Source of the DNA: Deltaproteobacteria bacterium | GTDB lineage: Bacteria > SAR324 > JACQKK01 | Length of the DNA: 64,000 nt | Direction of reading: 5' to 3' | Assembly (NCBI GenBank): GCA_029858505.1 | Contig: JAOUEW010000001.1 | Location: forward strand, 620,001 to 684,000 | In this document: in pieces, positions 1 through 8,800 of the stretch | Numbering within the stretch: position 1 is the stretch's first letter | Layout of the letters: each line of letters begins with the position of its first letter | Translations under genes and position numbers: made by a program | Notes under the pieces: model-generated | Told to the model about the DNA's origin: nothing | The model's input: the letters and a program-made list of their open reading frames with translations, nothing else | The model's database searches: none

Positions 1-595
1 GGCCGGGGTTTTGGGCGGCCAGGGCTTCGACCTGGGCCAGGTTGTTAAAGTCGGCCAGCAGGGTATCGGCGGCCACCCCGGCGGTTACCCCGGCCGAGTC
101 GGGCACCCCCAGGGTGGTGGCGCCAGAGCCCGCCTTGACCAGCAGGGCATCCACCGCGCCGTGATAGCACCCCGCGAACTTGATGATTTTCTCCCGCCCG
201 GTGAACCCCCGGGCCACCCGCAGGGCCGCCATGGCGGCTTCGCTGCCAGAACTGACAAACCGAACCAGATCCAACCCAGGCACGATTTCCTTCACCATTT
301 CGGCCAGGGTGGTTTCCAACTGGGTGGGGGCACCAAAGGAGGTTCCCCGCTCCAGGGCCTCGCGCACGGCGGCCAGAATCCGCTCATCGGCATGGCCCAA
401 AATCAGCGGCCCCCAAGACCCCACATAGTCCACGTAGGCGTTGCCGTCGGCATCATAGAGCCAAGCCCCCTTGCCCCGCTCGATAAACAGCGGGTTGCCC
501 CCCACCGATTTAAAGGCCCGCACGGGTGAGTTGACCCCCCCGGGGATGGATTTCTGGGCCCGTTGAAACAACTCGGCGGATCGTTGGGTGTTCAC
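1..595 (-). CDS. hemL: Glutamate-1-semialdehyde 2,1-aminomutase (5' part; 3' end lies outside the window)
   Basis: PLP enzyme that converts glutamate-1-semialdehyde to 5-aminolevulinate in the C5 haem/tetrapyrrole pathway, in the cytoplasm. The minus-strand frame opens with a GTG (complement of 593-595) and reads [20 protein letters not shown], then VNSPVRAF, the typical HemL N-terminus. It continues with [19 protein letters not shown] and [12 protein letters not shown], which are class-III aminotransferase landmarks. About 198 of the usual ~430 residues are present; the PLP lysine lies beyond base 1. GTG is chosen because a GGAG sits about 9 bases upstream (near 608-612) and no in-frame ATG fits the family N-terminus. 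The family assignment is secure. Confidence 0.93.
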   Translation of the reverse strand, partial: MNTQRSAELFQRAQKSIPGGVNSPVRAFKSVGGNPLFIERGKGAWLYDADGNAYVDYVGSWGPLILGHADERILAAVREALERGTSFGAPTQLETTLAEMVKEIVPGLDLVRFVSSGSEAAMAALRVARGFTGREKIIKFAGCYHGAVDALLVKAGSGATTLGVPDSAGVTAGVAADTLLADFNNLAQVEALAAQNPG

Positions 596-751
596 GGTTT
601 AAGCTCCGGTGAATTGAAAATCAAACGTCAAATTATTTTTGAAATGGGATGAACGGAATAAACGGCGCCCCTCCCCTGCCCCCTGGCCGAAGAGTTGTAC
701 TCTTGCTTCCTTTCAGTCTTTTATTCCGCACGGATTCTATTCTCCACCCAT

Positions 752-836
752 CGGCCTAGGCCGTCTTGTCCCTCCACGATGGGGAGGGACAGGCACCGCA
801 GGTGCCAGGGAGGGGTGCCGTTTGGAACAACTCGAA
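752..836 (-). repeat. GC-rich palindromic dispersed repeat, copy 1
   Basis: This begins with the perfect palindrome CGGCCTAGGCCG (752-763). On the minus strand it then reads CACCCCTCCCTGGC, a variable centre, and TCCCTCCCCATCGTGGAGGG. The same arms recur near 4.8, 30.5 and 46.6 kb, with partial copies at 44.6 and 52.6 kb. A further partial arm (cccctcccctgcccc) lies at about 669-683. The copy fills the space between hemL and the barrel gene. It has no coding features and resembles a REP/MITE-type hairpin element. Confidence 0.6.
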
Positions 837-844
837 GCCAGTGC

Positions 845-2401
845 CTAGAAATGGTACAGAAACCGCGCTTGCAGCCGGTAGAGACCGCCGGTTTGTGTGG
901 CCAGGGCCCAGGTATCGGGGTAGCGGAAAGCCGGGCCTTTGCTGAACATATCCAGTTCCATCTCAAACTGAAGCTCTTCGGCAAAGTAAAACGTCATGAT
1001 TCCGTCCAGTTCGACTCCCAGGTTTTTTTGGGGTTTCAGGGTGGCGTCCATGGTGGGCTGCACCAAGCTTAGTCCATATAACCCCACCAAGAATTTCTTT
1101 TTGGAATCTTTGGGGTCGTCGTAGGTGTACACCAGCCCCGTCACTTGCGTGTTGGAAATGGAGTTGCCCAATCCGGTGCCATCGCCCACCTGGGAGGAAA
1201 ACCCGTTGAAGTAATAGCGAGGCCCCGCAAAGGTGTTGTTGGTAATGGGGTAATACCCCTGCAGGGTGCGGGTGTATACCCCCGCTGTGGCCGGGTCTAC
1301 GTAGGGGTCGCCGTTGGCCTGCAGAAACTGAAGAGAAAATTTTTGCACCCCGCCTTGAATCCCGGTTTCTACCTGCAGCACGCCACCGCTCACCGAGGCG
1401 ATTTCGTAGGTGTTGCCGGTGGAAAGCGCCGCGGTGGGCAGACCGGTGACGGGGTCGCGGTACCGGTGATATTTTCGTTTCCCCTGGCCAGAGGTGACGT
1501 CGGTGTCGAGGAAGAACCATCCGCTTTCCCATTCCACCCGCAGGCCAAAGTATTCCATGCCATTCACGTCATAAAAGACCGCATTGGGGGTGCCTCCATC
1601 GGCCATTTGAGTGCTGTTGGCCGTGCCGGGGGTTGCGGCGGTATACACCGACGGCCCCAGGTTTTTCCCCAGGGGCACGTTGGATTCATCATAGACCAGC
1701 CGGAAGATACTCACCTTCAACCGGTCTCGGCTGCCGGGGGCCTCGCCTTCTTCCCAGGCCGTGTAGCCAAATCCAATGTTGGTCATCCAGTTTCCGTTGT
1801 CGGATCCGGTGCGGGCAACGGATACGGGAAAGTCCCAGGTGCCCATTTTGCACTCGCACGACAGCCCGGTGGTGAGGCCTTGAAACACCTTGCCGTGGGC
1901 GTCGCCCAGGGTGAGCGCCTGTTTGCCCATCACCAACCCAGACAGCGGATTGAACCTCCAGCGAAAGTAGGCCTCCCGCGCGGTCAAGGCCAAGTTCAGG
2001 CCATCGTTGGTGGGGGCGGAAGGAGCCGTGGGAATGGAACGCAACGACACCGAGTTCAACCCGGAGGGAAGAACTTCGAGGGTCAGGTGCATATCGGCTT
2101 GGCGCAGGGGGGCCGAATCCAATTTCAAGCGGAAATGCTGGTTGAAATTCAAGGCACGCTGGGCGGCGGTGAGTTCTTTGTCTCCAGAGATCTGAGCCCA
2201 GAAGGCGTAGTCTCCCCCAGCTTTCAGCCCCTGCACCACCAGCACGCGGTCTTCCTGTTCTTGGATATCCCCTTTTTCCAGGGGGGTAAAATTGTATTGC
2301 GCGTGGGCGGCCGAGGGCAGCAGAACAAACCCCGCAACCCCAAGCATGATCACCGTGGCGGCCAAACGGGAGCATGGCCGGAAAATGGGGGAAACATTCA
2401 T
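845..2401 (-). CDS. Outer-membrane beta-barrel (porin-like) protein
   Basis: A 518-residue precursor. Residues 1 to ~34 form a signal peptide (basic start, hydrophobic core with VAGFVLLPSAAHA, cleavage after AHA). The mature part is rich in alternating aromatic/polar strands (e.g. YFRWRFNP, YFGLRVEWESGWFF, MTFYFAEELQFEMELDMF). It ends LQARFLYHF with a C-terminal Phe, the usual BAM signal of outer-membrane barrels. No Pfam family is recognised by eye. Size and layout fit a porin or alginate-export-like barrel of about 16 strands. It follows hpf on the same strand after 25 bases, so the two may share a transcript. The transported substrate is unknown. Confidence 0.75.
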   Translation of the reverse strand: MNVSPIFRPCSRLAATVIMLGVAGFVLLPSAAHAQYNFTPLEKGDIQEQEDRVLVVQGLKAGGDYAFWAQISGDKELTAAQRALNFNQHFRLKLDSAPLRQADMHLTLEVLPSGLNSVSLRSIPTAPSAPTNDGLNLALTAREAYFRWRFNPLSGLVMGKQALTLGDAHGKVFQGLTTGLSCECKMGTWDFPVSVARTGSDNGNWMTNIGFGYTAWEEGEAPGSRDRLKVSIFRLVYDESNVPLGKNLGPSVYTAATPGTANSTQMADGGTPNAVFYDVNGMEYFGLRVEWESGWFFLDTDVTSGQGKRKYHRYRDPVTGLPTAALSTGNTYEIASVSGGVLQVETGIQGGVQKFSLQFLQANGDPYVDPATAGVYTRTLQGYYPITNNTFAGPRYYFNGFSSQVGDGTGLGNSISNTQVTGLVYTYDDPKDSKKKFLVGLYGLSLVQPTMDATLKPQKNLGVELDGIMTFYFAEELQFEMELDMFSKGPAFRYPDTWALATQTGGLYRLQARFLYHF

Positions 2402-2426
2402 TATGACCGTCCGGTAGAAAGGTTGA

Positions 2427-2741
2427 TTAGGAGGACAGGGATTTGTTGATTTTTACCCGGTAGTGTTCCAGTTCCTTCATCAAGGCGTCGAAGGATTTAT
2501 CCACCGCCACTCGCAGTTCGGGGGCGTCTTTCTTGGCGTGGAGGGTGTCTTTCATGGCCCGCAGGTGCAGGGTGCATTCATGCATTTTCTGCTTGTCGTG
2601 AAACTCCAACCGAATGTCCATGTCGGCAACGTCGGGGTGATAGCGCTTTAAGCGCTCGGCTACTTTTTCTACCTTGTGTTCAATGGCCTTGGCCAAGGTG
2701 GCATCCACATCGCAGTGGTGCTTGCTGATTTCATAGCGCAT
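2427..2741 (-). CDS. hpf: Ribosome hibernation promoting factor, short form
   Basis: A 104-residue HPF/YfiA-family protein that binds the 30S decoding region and inactivates ribosomes in starved cells. It shows the family pattern: an N-terminal beta strand (MRYEISKHHCDVD), an amphipathic helix with KAIEHKVEKVAERLKRY, then strands DMDIRLEFHD and HECTLHLRAMKDTLHAKK, and a final helix AVDKSFDALMKELEHYRVKI. The ATG at 2741 is preferred over an upstream in-frame start at 2792, because the family begins here and GGAGA lies about 10 bases upstream. It has no C-terminal dimerisation extension, so it is the short type. It lies between leuB and the barrel gene, all on the minus strand. Confidence 0.85.
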   Translation of the reverse strand: MRYEISKHHCDVDATLAKAIEHKVEKVAERLKRYHPDVADMDIRLEFHDKQKMHECTLHLRAMKDTLHAKKDAPELRVAVDKSFDALMKELEHYRVKINKSLSS

Positions 2742-2849
2742 GGGCAAAGATTCTCCGTGGGTTAGAGTAGGTGCCAGTAAAAAACGGTTCAATTCGCAGG
2801 CTTTGGTTTATTATACCCAGGCGGGCGGGGGAGTCGAGGGGGAATCTGT

Positions 2850-3929
2850 TCACCCCCGCTCCAGGGCTTCCACCACCAAGTCGCCCATGCGGGCGCAGCC
2901 CACCGGGGTTTTCCCCGACGCCATGATATCTTCGGTGCGGTGCTTGGCCAGCACCGCCGAGACCGCCCGGTTGATGCGGTCGTCCTCCGCGGGCAGATCG
3001 AAAGAATAACGGAACATCATGCCCACCGACAGAATGGTGGCCAGGGGGTTGGCCAGGTCCAGACCCGCAATGTCTGGGGCCGATCCATGCACCGGTTCGT
3101 ACAGACCACGGCCTTCTCCCAGGCTGGCCGATGGCAGCATGCCGATGGAACCGGTAATCATGGCCGCCGCGTCGGAGAGAATGTCTCCGAACAGATTGCC
3201 GGTGACCAGGGTGTCGATGCGCTTGGGGGCGCGGATGATCTGCATGGCGGCGTTGTCGACGTACATGTGCTCCAGGGTGACCTCTGGAAATTCGGGCGCC
3301 ATGGCGGTGACCACCTCTCGCCACAGGGCAGAAACCTCCAGCACGTTGGCTTTGTCTACCGATACCAGGCGCTTGTGGCGGCGCATGGCGGTTTGAAAGC
3401 CCACCCGGGCAATGCGCTCGATTTCGGTTTCGTTGTAGCGCATGGTGTTAAAGCCCTCCCGCCGCCCGTCTTTTTCGGTAATGCCCCGGGGCTGGCCAAA
3501 GTAAATGCCCCCGGTGAGTTCCCGCACCACCATCAAGTCGGCGCCGTCTACCACTTCTGGCTTCAGGGTCGAGGCCCCGGCCATGTCTCCGTATATTTTG
3601 GCCGGGCGCAGGTTGGCAAACAGGCCCAATCCCTCGCGAATGGCCAGCAGGCCTTTTTCGGGGCGCTGGACCATGGGGAGTTTGTCCCACCTGGGGCCGC
3701 CCACGGCCCCCAGCAGCACCGCGTCGGCCGCCAGGGCTTTGTTTAGCACTTCTGGCGGCAGGGGGTTCCCGGCGGCTTCAATGGCCGCCCCGCCAATGGG
3801 GGCTTCTTCCAGGCTGAGGGTGAGCCCGGCCAGCCGGGCGCAGGCGTTCAGCACCTTCACGGCCTCTCGGGTGACTTCTGGCCCAATGCCGTCGCCAGGG
3901 GTTATCAACACGGATTTTTTCATGGGCAT
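2850..3929 (-). CDS. leuB: 3-isopropylmalate dehydrogenase
   Basis: NAD-dependent oxidative decarboxylase of leucine synthesis, cytoplasmic. The 359 residues match the family length. Landmarks are [13 protein letters not shown] at the N-terminus, VGGPRWD (residues ~79-85), the substrate-binding arginines around [39 protein letters not shown] and [13 protein letters not shown] near the C-terminus. An alternative ATG six bases downstream gives MKKSVLI, the more usual beginning; neither start has a clear Shine-Dalgarno. No leuC/leuD lies alongside, so the leucine genes are at least partly unlinked here. Identification is secure. Confidence 0.95.
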   Translation of the reverse strand: MPMKKSVLITPGDGIGPEVTREAVKVLNACARLAGLTLSLEEAPIGGAAIEAAGNPLPPEVLNKALAADAVLLGAVGGPRWDKLPMVQRPEKGLLAIREGLGLFANLRPAKIYGDMAGASTLKPEVVDGADLMVVRELTGGIYFGQPRGITEKDGRREGFNTMRYNETEIERIARVGFQTAMRRHKRLVSVDKANVLEVSALWREVVTAMAPEFPEVTLEHMYVDNAAMQIIRAPKRIDTLVTGNLFGDILSDAAAMITGSIGMLPSASLGEGRGLYEPVHGSAPDIAGLDLANPLATILSVGMMFRYSFDLPAEDDRINRAVSAVLAKHRTEDIMASGKTPVGCARMGDLVVEALERG

Positions 3930-4061
3930 GTCGGACCAATAGATTGAAGCCGCGCAATCTGGCGCAATGTTGTGCCAGCGCGATGGTTGGGTGATTTTGT
4001 GAACCCTTCATTAAAGGGAATTCCGGGGGGGGATGTCAATGGGGAAGTTTCACGCCGTGCT

Positions 4062-4703
4062 TTAGCGCATGTAGGGGTTGGAGGCTTTTTCTCGCCCAAT
4101 GGTGGAATGGGTGTGGGGGGGAGCGTAGTTGTGGCCGGGGTACACCAGGGTGTTGTCCGGCAGGGCGGCCAGTACCTGGGTCAGGCTGTGGTGCAGCACC
4201 GCGCCGTCTCCGCCGGGCAGGTCCACCCGGCCGCAGGCCCCAATAAACAGGGTGTCTCCGGTGATCAGCCGCCCCTGAAACAAAAAACACTGCCCGCCGG
4301 GGGTGTGGCCAGGGGTGTGAATGCAGGTGATCTGAACATCCCCCAGGGAAATCACCGTGCCGTGGGGGGTGAGCTCCAGGGTAGACTCGCTGCCTTGCAG
4401 GGCCCGCCGGGGATCGTTGGCTTCATCGGGGTGAACATACACCCTCAGGGGGCGGCGGGCGGCCAGTTCAGCCAGGCCTTCGGCCCGCAGGCCCATGAAG
4501 GCCCCCCCCATGTGGTCCGGGTGGGTGTGGGTCAGCAGCACGCCGGTCAGGGACAGCCCCTCCCGTTCCGCCAGGGTCACCAGGGTGTCCACTTCCCAGG
4601 CGGGGTCCACCACCAGGGCTTCCCCCGCCGAGCGGGAGCCCACCAGATAGACGTAGTTTTGCAACGGGCCGACCTCTAATTGATGAAATACCAGATCACT
4701 CAT
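4062..4703 (-). CDS. MBL-fold metallo-hydrolase (glyoxalase II-like)
   Basis: A 213-residue metallo-beta-lactamase-fold hydrolase. The two-metal site is complete: HTHPDH at residues 59-64, His133 in GHTPGG, Asp150 in ITGDTLF and His191 in YPGHNY. The C-terminal segment HTHSTIGREKASNP resembles the substrate-binding end of small glyoxalase-II-like proteins, which hydrolyse thioesters such as S-lactoylglutathione. The real substrate cannot be read from sequence, and persulfide dioxygenases share the fold. It stands alone between leuB and the acylase, with a dispersed repeat just upstream. Confidence 0.85.
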   Translation of the reverse strand: MSDLVFHQLEVGPLQNYVYLVGSRSAGEALVVDPAWEVDTLVTLAEREGLSLTGVLLTHTHPDHMGGAFMGLRAEGLAELAARRPLRVYVHPDEANDPRRALQGSESTLELTPHGTVISLGDVQITCIHTPGHTPGGQCFLFQGRLITGDTLFIGACGRVDLPGGDGAVLHHSLTQVLAALPDNTLVYPGHNYAPPHTHSTIGREKASNPYMR

Positions 4704-4747
4704 CTCCAGGCTCTATGCAGGGGTTCCCCCGATCGGGGCTCTTTCTT

Positions 4748-4855
4748 TGCCGTTGGGAGCAGGGGAGGGGTGCTGTTGCTGTTCCCGTAAGACACCCCTC
4801 CCTGGCGGCTAGGCCGCCTTTCCCTCCCCTTCGTGGAGGGACAAGAATCGAATCC
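4748..4855 (+). repeat. GC-rich palindromic dispersed repeat, copy 2
   Basis: AGGGGAGGGGTG (from 4771) and CACCCCTCCCT (from 4793) form imperfect inverted arms. GGCGGC-TAG-GCCGCC (4804-4818) is a perfect small hairpin, followed by TCCCTCCCCTTCGTGGAGGG. It is the same family as the copy at 752-836, in the opposite orientation. It fills the 215-base gap between the MBL hydrolase and the acylase gene. I see no other feature in that gap. Confidence 0.6.
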
Positions 4856-4918
4856 CCCGGCTATTCTGTTCAACCGTTCGGGCAATATAAACCGGGCGGA
4901 AGCAAGTGCATGACCTTC

Positions 4919-7348
4919 CTAACGGGGGGGTTGCAGCACCAGGGTGTGCTGGGCCAGGGCCCTGGAGGCATCGGCATCCAGCACATGGGTTAAGTAAGCC
5001 CCCTCCAGAAACAAGCGGGCCTGGTCCCCATAATGGGGAGAAGCCGGGATGCCCGACTGACCGGTCGGCTGCACCGACAGAGTGGTGCGCTGGGGGTCGG
5101 ACACGAAAATATTGCGGATGGAAGGCCCGTGAAACACCCGGAAGGTGTCCATGTCGTATTCCATTTTGTTCACGGTGTTGGCGTGGCCCCCGGTGGGAAA
5201 TGGCCCCACGTTAAAGAACGGAGACAAGGCCCCCACCATGCCCAGGGGGTGCACAAACTCGATGGACACCCGGCGGTTCCAGGCCCAATAGCGGGGGTCC
5301 GTGCCCATGGCCTGCTTTACCGCGGCCAGTCCCTCCGAAAAACTTTGCCGCAAGATCGTGTCCCGGTCTTCCTTTTGGGGGGTGTCTATCCGGTCGAACC
5401 AGGGGCTGCGGGGGTCGTTCAGCGCCCGGCGGAGCAGGGTGGCGTTCAGGTTGCACCAGCGGCGGAACAGGCGGATGTCTTCCACCCCCAGTTCATCGGC
5501 AAAGATGTTTTGATACAGCCGGTCGTAGTAGGCGGCAAACACGCTGGCCTCGGGGGAATCTCCCCGCATGGTCTTGTCCCAGCGCGTCAGCCGTTCCAGC
5601 CACAGCCGCTCCTCATCGCTGGGTCCGGGGGGGCTTTGAAAGGCCGTCCTCAATCGGGGGATTTCCTCCCGGGCAGACTCCAGGGAGAAGCTGGTTTGCA
5701 GGGCCTGCATCTGGGCCAGGGAAAGTTTTCCTCGGCCAGTTAGTTCCCTCGCCACGGTGATGTGGCGGTCCAGGGGCTCCCAGTAGTGGGTGATGTAGGC
5801 CCCGCCCCGGGCGGTCACCAACTCGTTGGAGTTGGTGACGTAGCCCTCCGGCGGGTCATAGACAAAGGGCATGTGCTCAAAGGGAACCACCCCAGTCCAG
5901 TCCTCCGAGCCGTCCCACCCCACCCGGTAGCGAAAGCCTTCTTTGCGGCCCTTCAACTGGGGCACGGCCCCGGCGGTTTGCATGCCAATGTGGCCCTGTT
6001 GGTCGGCATAGAACAGGTGCATGGATACCCCCGCCAACTGACCCGCTCCCTTGCGGAACTCCGGCCAGTTTTTGGCCCGGTTGATTCTGAACACGCCCTC
6101 AAAGTCGTTGCGGCCAGGGGCATGTAAGAACACCCAACTGTAACTGAGGGGGCGGGTTTCTCCCTTCATCAGGTCCGTGACCAGGGGGCCGTGGGGTGTG
6201 GAGCGGATGATGAACTTGCGGGGTTGATCTTCTCCCTTCACCCGGATCCATTCTTCCCGCAGGGTGAGGGGAACCCAGCGCCCTTGGAACATCACTTCTG
6301 TTGGCTCTCCCCCCGGCACGGCGGGGCGGGTTTTCTCTAAAAAATAATCCCCGCCGTCCACCATCACGGCGGTCATACCCCAAGAAATGTTCGAGTTTCG
6401 CCCCAGGGGGAACAACGGCATGCCCGGAATGTGAGCCCCCCACAGGTCCAGGTCGCCGCCCTTTACCCAGGCTTGGTACCACAGGCCCGGCTGGCCGTGG
6501 TCCAGGTGGGGGTCGTTGAACAGCACGGCCTTGCCCTGGGTGGTCCGCCCCGGGGCCATGGCCCAGGCATTGCTGCCAGCGGCGGTGGGCAGAATGTCTA
6601 ACAGAGCGGCGGCCCGGGGGTTGGGCTGCCAGCGGCCGGGAAGGATTCGGTTTGCGCTGGCAGGTGCATGGGTCAGCCCGCCGTTAGGCGCGGGGCTCAT
6701 CGCGCTTGAGGGAGTGAAGGGAATCACCAGCCCCCGCAGGGCGGGCTCTCCCACCTTCACGCTGGCCCGTTCCATCGCCGGGTCCAGGGGCCAGCCAAAG
6801 TGCAGGGTCCAAGACATATACCCCACCACTCCGGCCATGTCTTCCGGCTTCAACGGCGTCCAGTCCAGCCCCAGAATGGAAAACTCCACCGGCAGATTTC
6901 CCTGGCGGCTGGCCACGTAATCATTCACCCCCTGGGCATAGGCTTCCGACATCCGGCGAAATTCTGGGCTAGACGAGCGGTACATGGCCAGCCCCACTTG
7001 GTGAAACGCCATGGCCCGGAACAGTTGATCCACCTCCACCAGGTCCGCCCCAAACAGCTCCGCCAGCCGCCCCTGGCCCACATGGCGCATCAGTTCGATT
7101 TGGAACAGCCGGTCTTGGGCCGCCACCCATCCCAAGGCATAGGCCCCATCGTGTTCGTTCTGGGCCACGATGTGGGGAACCCCGTAGGCATCCCGATACA
7201 CCGTCACCGGTCGGGTGACCCCCGGTGCGGTGAAGGTGCCGTCCAGGGGCGGCAGGGGGGCCGTGGCCCATTGGTAAAGGCCCATTCCCCCCAATAACCC
7301 CAGGGCCGCCAGCACCCACACCGCTACAATGGCTCGCCTCATGGCCAA
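4919..7348 (-). CDS. Penicillin acylase family protein (peptidase S45, Ntn-hydrolase)
   Basis: An 809-residue precursor of the S45 family, which hydrolyses amides of beta-lactams, acyl-homoserine lactones or related N-acyl compounds after self-cleavage into alpha and beta chains. A hydrophobic N-terminal segment (residues ~5-27) is a signal anchor or signal peptide, so the enzyme is periplasmic. The alpha chain has RDAYGVPHI and ALGWVAAQDRLFQIEL. The self-cleavage/nucleophile site is G258-S259 in AAGSNAW, the conserved start of the beta chain, followed by NDPHLDH. Residues such as YVTNSNELV and GGHANTVN also match the family. Length and all key sites look intact. The substrate is unknown; AHL quorum quenching is one possibility. 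Confidence 0.9.
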   Translation of the reverse strand: MAMRRAIVAVWVLAALGLLGGMGLYQWATAPLPPLDGTFTAPGVTRPVTVYRDAYGVPHIVAQNEHDGAYALGWVAAQDRLFQIELMRHVGQGRLAELFGADLVEVDQLFRAMAFHQVGLAMYRSSSPEFRRMSEAYAQGVNDYVASRQGNLPVEFSILGLDWTPLKPEDMAGVVGYMSWTLHFGWPLDPAMERASVKVGEPALRGLVIPFTPSSAMSPAPNGGLTHAPASANRILPGRWQPNPRAAALLDILPTAAGSNAWAMAPGRTTQGKAVLFNDPHLDHGQPGLWYQAWVKGGDLDLWGAHIPGMPLFPLGRNSNISWGMTAVMVDGGDYFLEKTRPAVPGGEPTEVMFQGRWVPLTLREEWIRVKGEDQPRKFIIRSTPHGPLVTDLMKGETRPLSYSWVFLHAPGRNDFEGVFRINRAKNWPEFRKGAGQLAGVSMHLFYADQQGHIGMQTAGAVPQLKGRKEGFRYRVGWDGSEDWTGVVPFEHMPFVYDPPEGYVTNSNELVTARGGAYITHYWEPLDRHITVARELTGRGKLSLAQMQALQTSFSLESAREEIPRLRTAFQSPPGPSDEERLWLERLTRWDKTMRGDSPEASVFAAYYDRLYQNIFADELGVEDIRLFRRWCNLNATLLRRALNDPRSPWFDRIDTPQKEDRDTILRQSFSEGLAAVKQAMGTDPRYWAWNRRVSIEFVHPLGMVGALSPFFNVGPFPTGGHANTVNKMEYDMDTFRVFHGPSIRNIFVSDPQRTTLSVQPTGQSGIPASPHYGDQARLFLEGAYLTHVLDADASRALAQHTLVLQPPR

Positions 7349-7597
7349 TCCTCACGCGTTGGAGAGAAACCGAAGATGGATCATGGAATATGGCTAAAGT
7401 AATGATCCCGGCTTTGTTTTTTGAATGGGTGCTTCCGTATTGTTTTTTGTGACCGGTTTTTTCTGGCGTCTCTTCAGGCGCCCCGCTTCCCGGTACCCCA
7501 CACAGCATACCCATAATTTTCCAAAAAAGGGACGGCAGCGCCCCCCGTTTGCCAAGGGAAGGCGGCCAGGGTAGCCTGAAGTCCGATCCTACTTCCC

Positions 7598-7670
7598 GGG
7601 CGGTTAGCTCAGCTGGGAGAGCGCCACCCTTACAAGGTGGATGTCGCAGGTTCGATCCCTGCACCGCCTA
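7598..7670 (+). tRNA. tRNA-Val (anticodon UAC)
   Basis: A cloverleaf of 73 bases. Acceptor stem GGGCGGT/ACCGCCT has one G-U pair. The D arm contains TAGCTCAGCTGGGAGAGC, and the anticodon stem-loop is CCACC-CTTACAA-GGTGG with TAC at the anticodon. The T arm is CGCAGGTTCGATCCCTGC and the discriminator base is A. The 3' CCA is not encoded. It reads GUA and other GUN valine codons. Confidence 0.95.
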
Positions 7671-8251
7671 TTCAAATCAATTTGTTACAATCAATAAAAC
7701 AACAACCAACCCAAGCCAAAGCCAAAATTAACCCATCAAATTGTGCCAAAGCTGTGCTAAAAATTTCTCCCCCACCCATCTTCCTGCGGATCTCCGGGGG
7801 AGTGGCCAAAGCCATGGACCCGTTCCCTGGTCCCACGACATTATCCGCTTGGATAATCATTTTCCTTTGTATTCCAGCATCCTAAAAAAATATTCTCTTG
7901 CGTAAGCCCGCAAAATCTCATACCAATGGGGCCTAGAACATCTGGGCGTACGTCCTGGTTTCTTTCTTTTTCGGACATGTTATAGTGATTTCATTACGGT
8001 CAAGAAAAAAGCAAATCCGCCGACCTACAAGAAGGCGGTTGAAATAAGAAATAAGTAGCCTTAAAAAATATCCGCAGGAACAACAGGGATTAGAGGGAAT
8101 CTCAGGCAAAACAAAATAGAGATTGATATGAGAGCCTGTAGAGATAGCAACAAGAGATAGAATGATCGGGGGGTTAGAACCATCGGTGGGGATTTCAGGA
8201 CGACCCATGACCCAGCCGAAAGATCATCCCCCCACAGCAGAAGGACCCGAT
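7671..8251. other. Intergenic, AT-rich; one possible terminator, no convincing gene
   Basis: About 580 bases, more AT-rich than the surroundings. ATTATCC-GCTT-GGATAAT (7840-7857) is a perfect 7-bp hairpin followed by CATTTTCC, a weak intrinsic terminator for the tRNA transcript. A minus-strand frame of 91 codons (7933-8208) is open, but it runs into the 5' part of the PilZ gene and has no family features or ribosome site. I do not call it. Confidence 0.4.
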
Positions 8252-8581
8252 ATGCAAACCGCCATCAAGAAAAAGCCCGAAGATCATCGCACGTTTCAGC
8301 GGCAGCCCCTGCCCGATTCGGTGGTGGTGCGAACCGACCACGATGAAGTGGCCCAGGGCATTGATGTGAGTTACGGGGGGATTTCGGTTCAGGCCAAAGA
8401 AAACCACTTGGTGGGTGATACCCTGGACCTGTTGCTGATGGACCGCAACGTGATGGTGAAAGGGGTGGTGAGTTCCAGCCGACCTGACCAGGGTCAATTC
8501 CGGCTGGGGGTATCCTTCGAGCGGACGGAAGACGTGATTGTGGATACCCTGCTAGAAAGCGTGGACCAGAAAAAGAAATAA
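8252..8581 (+). CDS. PilZ-domain protein (candidate c-di-GMP receptor)
   Basis: A single PilZ domain of 109 residues. It has the N-terminal RxxxR switch (RTFQR in HRTFQRQPL), the second motif D-x-S-x-x-G as DVSYGGISV, and a terminal strand LGVSFERT. Together these form the c-di-GMP binding surface in this family. The ATG at 8252 is chosen because AGCAGAAGGA ends 7 bases before it. The longer in-frame starts at 8162 and 8207 lack a ribosome site and would add a low-complexity leader. It stands alone. Such single-domain PilZ proteins usually act on motility, pili or exopolysaccharide machinery. Confidence 0.8.
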   Translation: MQTAIKKKPEDHRTFQRQPLPDSVVVRTDHDEVAQGIDVSYGGISVQAKENHLVGDTLDLLLMDRNVMVKGVVSSSRPDQGQFRLGVSFERTEDVIVDTLLESVDQKKK

Positions 8582-8800
8582 CCTCGGTCGCTTCCCCAGA
8601 TCACAACTCGAATCCGTCTAAATCATTCATTCAACAGAGACCTCTGCTTAACGAGGTTGATTGCCGTGAAAAGAGGGACTACCGTTGCCCACGGGCATGC
8701 AACGTGGGAACAAACGGAATGCCTGCCCTGTCTCATCACTACAGCCTACAATCTCATCGCCCCCATTCGCCGCTGACCTAGGTTGCGGGTGTTGCCCCCC

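Noticed and set aside
7933-8208. Open frame of 91 codons on the minus strand upstream of the PilZ gene
   Set aside because: No ribosome site or family features, unusual composition, and it overlaps the long alternative 5' part of the PilZ gene; probably chance in an AT-rich spacer.
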